Below, piece by piece: positions 34,231 to 38,556 of a stretch of 38,556 nucleotides of DNA (positions are counted from its first letter, which is position 1; each line of letters begins with the position of its first letter). Origin of the DNA: Helochares maculicollis (Eukaryota; Arthropoda; Insecta; Coleoptera; Hydrophilidae); NCBI GenBank assembly GCA_033557835.1, contig JAWQRO010000462.1:1-38556 (forward strand), in the 5' to 3' direction. The notes beneath the pieces were generated by a model. That model did no database searches, was not told where the DNA came from, and saw only the letters and a list, made by a program, of their open reading frames with translations. The position numbers were made by a program, and so were the translations under genes.

Positions 34231-34640
34231 ATTAGAAGTGACACAAATAATCACATCCAAATAAAAAAAAAACTAAACTATTTCAAACAATAAGCCTCTA
34301 TCCCTCATTATTGGTTGACCATTACAACAAGGCGTTCGATACTGGCAAGCAGCAATAATAAAAGCATTAGAGCTATGTAGAATCAACTAAAATATACAAT
34401 TTCATAACAAAATCATAAAAAATCAATGACAGGAGAGGACTCTAATAAGCAAACACTATCTTTCCTCAATTTTTCATAGCAATCCTTGCTACAACATAGA
34501 TGCGCAAAAAAACAAAGGCATAGATTTAGATGAAGAAAGACTTCCACAACTCAGATTTGTACACAATATTGATTAATAAATGAATCTCTTATCTTTAAAA
34601 AAGATACAGCTAACAAACTTTGAAGTAAGTAACTAAATAT
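34231..34640 (+). pseudogene. LINE 2, 3' part: rest of reverse transcriptase
   Basis: Continuation of the LINE interrupted by mariner copy 5. Starting near 34232, RSDTNNHIQ matches the R-S-x-x-T-x-D-H block that follows G-F. DHYNKAFDT (34317-34343) matches the F-V-D-Y-E-K-A-F-D-T catalytic block, followed after a shift by IIKALELCRIN. Near 34435-34490 the F-P-Q-F-F-I-A-I-L stretch matches the region after G-V-R-Q-G-D. KGIDLDEERLPQLRF (34514-34558) leads directly to VHNID where F-A-D-D-I is expected, so both active-site Asp residues are changed. The similarity fades by about 34640. Dead copy, probably 3' truncated. Confidence 0.6.
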
Positions 34641-35310
34641 TTAAAGGATTGGTTTCACCAACGACAATTTATCGAGTAGAATTGAAAATGTATGCAAATA
34701 ATTACCCACAATATTCAGAAAAGAATTATACTATTTACATATGGCAATTTAGAACCTATTAGATTTGCGCATTTGTTAAAATATAATCATTTTTATATGA
34801 GCGTACATGTGAAAACGTGCGATTTCATATGTACACTGTCCTATTCCGTATTTAACAAGTGCGTGTTAACAAACGTGCGTTAGTTAGGGCGACATGTGAC
34901 AGTAAAACTTTGCCTCGATTTGATATTTTTGGCAAAAAATTCATGTTCTAATGAAAAGAAGGAAGTATTCAACCTTATTGTCGTTTAAATTAAAATAGTA
35001 ATCGAAAGAAACAGTGATTTTTTGTGCAAAAGCATCGTCAGGACCAAATAACAATTGCATCAAGCAACAATCAATGTATAAAATTAATTTGCAGTACATT
35101 TATAGAGTCAATTTTTTACCGCTCCTATTACATATACAGACTATCGTATTCGAAGTGTGGAAATTTGTCAAATTATCACAGACGAAACGATTTCCATAAC
35201 TTCATTATACCGCCTTTCGTATGTTGAATATAAATGTAATAAAAGCTAGTTCTGCATTTCATTTTGATAAATTAGGTTCAAAATGGTGCCAATATAAAAT
35301 TAAAAACTAC

Positions 35311-35535
35311 ATGCTTTCTATCGAGAAAAATTGAATATTCATGATCACGATAAAAAAATATTATATTTCAACAATATTGACAAAAAGTAGCAAACTCGAA
35401 ACCAGTTCTCATAAAATATGTTTCTATTCTACAGCGAGAATATCATTATGCTCAAAACTACAATAACACTATTTCATTTCAACAGTATTGATTTAAAAGA
35501 GCAGCTTTAAAACTAGTTTCCATAAATTATAAACA
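35311..35535 (+). repeat. diverged tandem duplication, unit about 110 bp
   Basis: Units at about 35311-35419 and 35420-35535 share CGAGAA...AT(A/T)TTCAT(G/T)AT, ATTTCAACA(A/G)TATTGA, AGCA-rich, and ACCAGTTCTCATAAA/ACTAGTTTCCATAAA blocks in the same order. The divergence suggests an old event. No coding potential. Confidence 0.5.
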
Positions 35536-37080
35536 TGTTGCGAACATCAGTGGCCAAAATATAGTACAATACGCAGCAAACCCGGCAGATATTCTTGTGT
35601 GTTTTTTCAACATCATAATCCACTCATTTTAAAGGGACTGTATAGGTATAAAATTGCCCAAAACGTGGTTTAGTTTTCCATTTCTGGTGAATTTCTTTCA
35701 AATGATTCTTTTTACATACACTGAAATGAGCGGTATATTTCAGCATGTTTAAGCAGGTAAAATAATTAAAAGGGAGACAAAACACCGAATTTTGACATTA
35801 AATACGCTAAAAAAATATCAATTAGACTTACAAAACGGTAAATAGGTAGACAATAATAAGAGCCATTTGCATATTATCAATCAAAATGGTTTCCGCTAGT
35901 TAGAGTTCGCTTGTATCCTGTTAAATATGTTAACAAGATTTGAATTTCTCTCTCACACTTCTCTCCGCCCCTAGTGAGGCCTAACAATTTTTAAGGGTGA
36001 TGAATTGCGATGCGATGACTGATATATTAAAGGGGATATTTTATATCAAGAATAAGACAACAAGCTAGTCAAAGAAAAGTACCAATAAACAAGTTTATTT
36101 CTTTTTGTAGATTACAGCAGTTAAATATTGAAACAAAAACCGAGAAATCAAAATTTGAAACTTACTGACTTTACAGCCTCGACGATTCGTGGCAATTTAT
36201 TCTTTCTTTGCAATTGGTTTCCCTTTTTTGTTTGTTCTTAGGTTTTATTGCGTTCTAAAATATTAAAGTCCAACTCCACAACATCCCATATATAGAGTAA
36301 TTCGCAGAAAGGGTTTTTTTAAATAATATCATTACATAAGTAATGATAATAATAAAATCAACTATTCTGAGCAGAGAAATTGTCGCTTAAATGCTAGAAC
36401 AATAATAATCAATAAATACAATATTGGTTGTATTACTTATCTAATAATAATCTCTAATGCATTCACAAATAACGATACGTAATTATTTACTTCCTGCCAT
36501 AGAAGACGGAAAACGATAATAGCTAAACAATTTCTATTTACCTATGCAATTATTCATAACGATGCCTAAATAAATAAAAATTCCATCAATTTACTTATGA
36601 AATAGTAGGTAATAACGAGTAGTGATTATTACTACGCCAAACAACAGCCTGCAACAATATACGTTAACTAAACTTCTCTTTTTATGCGGCTAAGCTTCGT
36701 AAAAAATTCTCCTGCTAGTGTTCTTTTGTATTACAGAGCTCAGGGTAAAATATTTATAGGATTGTGGAATACAAACGAAAGCTCCTGAGTGACGCGCACA
36801 GGACTCCAGGAAATGAATTTCTTGAAAGATTCAAGAAAGGGTTTCTTTTAACACAAGCACAATACAAGAAGCAACAACAGATAGTGAAATTTTAATTTTA
36901 AATTGTTGCCTTTCGGCTTCAAGCCGTTGTGTTGGTTTACCGAGAGAATATTTCGCGCAAATTTGTGACTACATTAAAAATTATTAAGGAAACAAATATT
37001 TAGCCAATTTATTGCGCGCAAATAGGTTGTAAAGTCGTGAAGTTGCGAGGTACTTAAGGAGTGATTCAATCAGAGAAAGT

Positions 37081-37200
37081 GCTTCTTTGGAGAAGACCTT
37101 TGGTGACATTAGCACAAGTCTATTTTGGTGGAGTCGCAGCCGTGATCGCGACATACTTCCACTTCCGGCACATGCCGAATTAATTCGCAATTTCGCACGA
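37081..37200. other. GC-raised patch with frames on both strands
   Basis: Line 37141-37200 has about 53 percent GC by hand count. A plus-strand frame (37087-37275) and a minus-strand frame (36984-37247, 87 codons, with SGSMSRSRLRLHQ) overlap. Neither has a recognised domain or clear splice sites. It could be an exon, a regulatory element or an unrecognised repeat. Confidence 0.2.
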
Positions 37201-38352
37201 CTATGCACGTATACATTAAAATTGCCATGGTATACGTGTGTTTTCAAGATAACTATCTCACAAGAATCGCAATAATAAATTGTGTATTTAATGGGATTAC
37301 TACTTTACATTTCTATTACCTCACTTTTACTTTTAATTGCGTGACGAGTCGTTTCTTTCATAAGGTTTGTAGGTGGGTGAACGAGTTAAGATCAACGTAA
37401 ATGCTATTTAATCGTTTCATAATTTGCTTAAATAATTTATAATTCAAACTCGGAAAAAGTGTATAGCGTTCCTCAGCTAACAACTCGTCAATTTGCAGAG
37501 TTGGAAATTACTTATTTGTCAAATTTTCATCGTATGTCATACTTATCGTGTGCTCTAAAGTGCGTGTGCACCTAATTATTTACTTCAGTTTGCTTAGTTT
37601 TGCATAGTTATTATAAATTTGATAATTTTAATTATTTCATTCGATACTATATGTCAAAGAGAAGATAAAATTTAACAAAAATTTTTCAGCAAATTAAACT
37701 TAAGGCAATCAATTTGCTACTCTAATTACATCAAATTTATAGATATAAATATAGAGATTATGAAATGTGTACTTTGTATAAGATTTATTGTACATTATTT
37801 TTGATTGAATAGTTGTAATTACAAACTACTTATATAATTCGCAGACTTCAATAGCCTAACTAAGCTGCCCACATATCGTTTTCGACATTTATCACATTAT
37901 TCATATAGGCCCAATAAAGTATATACTATTATCTGAGAAACTATTGCTACTGGATGACAATTTTTTGACCATTTCTATTAAATATGTGAAATTTATTTGG
38001 AAAAAACAGATTCTTTTTTATACATTACTGACATCTGCCTTTAGTGTAATAATGTCTAACAAGTGAAATGATTTTCCAAAGATCTCCTTTTGCAAAATTT
38101 TAGTAGTAACTGTTTTTCGTAATTTTGAGCCAAACATATCGACTTCTTGCTACGAGCAAAATCATAATTATCTTATAGACTACGCAGTAAAAATATGATG
38201 TGCTCAAATTAAAATGTTATCACAACTCTGAGAAAACGTAAAATTAATGAAAGCCAATTCCTAGACTAAAATCCTGTGAAAGAAGCAGAAATTTAGTAAT
38301 TCTGCCTTCCTGGCCTGTTTGCTCATAAAATACTGTCTAAAAATTATTATTA

Positions 38353-38556
38353 TTAAGGGGGTATTCTAGTGTAGAAAATTTAAAAAAAATCGATTTTTTT
38401 CCATATTTCTAAAGTTTAGACATTCAAGAATGTCACTAAAAGGATTTTTCAAAATTCTCATTAGTTTCAGAGTTATAGCTGTTTGTAGTAGCCCGCATCG
38501 GTTCCGGTCCGACCGTTACAAATCAACAGAAGACGGAATATCAATGGATGAAAACC
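38353..38556 (+). mobile_element. probable left end of a DNA transposon, cut by the window edge
   Basis: A TTAA at 38353-38356 is followed by GGGGGTATTCTAGTG and then a less AT-biased stretch reaching the window end (for example GCATCGGTTCCGGTCCGACC). A TTAA target duplication with a G-run start is the pattern of Kolobok-type elements, and similar ends are frequent in insect genomes. Only one end is in view, so there is no inverted repeat or transposase to test. piggyBac also uses TTAA, but its ends normally start with C. Confidence 0.3.

Larger units (their letters stand above)
34641..38352. other. AT-rich DNA, no confident gene
   Basis: About 3.7 kb. It contains a diverged tandem duplication (35311-35535) and a GC-raised patch (37081-37200), both listed separately. 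Overlapping motif-free frames at 34692-34883, 35014-35227 and 36984-37400 are not supported as genes. Confidence 0.4.

Noticed and set aside
1..38556. tRNA, rRNA or CRISPR features
   Set aside because: I scanned for the GTTCRANNC T-loop pattern and for regularly spaced direct repeats and found none that fit. A covariance-model search (tRNAscan-SE, Infernal) was not possible here.
1..38556. A novel multi-gene system
   Set aside because: No intact gene of more than about 200 codons exists, and every longer protein-like signal resolves to a dead transposon. I see no basis for claiming a new system.

Overview
The window looks like a non-genic stretch (intergenic or deep intronic) of an animal nuclear genome, most likely an insect. 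It is strongly AT-rich, and no long intact reading frame exists anywhere in its 38.5 kb. Everything recognisable is transposon debris of kinds common in insects: mariner elements with TA target duplications, a Penelope-like retroelement, and non-LTR (LINE) retrotransposons. I see no bacterial features: no operons, ribosome binding sites, CRISPR array or phage genes. I found no tRNA or rRNA gene. The species cannot be named from the sequence.

Layout. Bases 1-686 are plain AT-rich DNA. Bases 687-4130 hold three mariner copies: a minus-strand copy with a TAAGTAATTGCGG-type terminal repeat (687-1900), a 721 bp internally deleted minus-strand copy (2087-2807), and a 1,319 bp nearly full-length plus-strand copy (2810-4128) that entered exactly at the TA bordering the second copy. 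Bases 5212-6547 and 22990-24085 are two inverted copies of one non-coding repeat family with ends resembling TACAGGGTGTT. Each copy carries its own private internal tandem duplication. A Penelope-like reverse transcriptase relic (about 11140-11830, plus) lies beside a fourth, very decayed mariner (11900-12725, minus). A T-rich tract (15840-17540) is the reverse strand of a decayed LINE whose reverse transcriptase motifs can still be read. A second LINE (about 32300-34640, plus) is cut within its reverse transcriptase by a fifth mariner (33322-34228). A LINE 3' tail relic may lie at 24640-24860. A 208 bp direct repeat pair lies at 22630 and 28297. At the right edge a TTAA-flanked GGGGGTATTC sequence looks like the start of another DNA transposon.

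No gene here can be assigned a host function. Three short stretches with clearly raised GC (about 9065-9232, 27290-27620 and 37081-37200) are the best candidates for host exons or conserved elements, but the evidence is compositional and weak. All five transposases and all reverse transcriptase relics have lost key catalytic residues or the reading frame, so nothing in the window appears able to move by itself. I did not find a new biological system. The most informative signals are the nested insertions, which give a relative order of events, and the two-copy repeat family.
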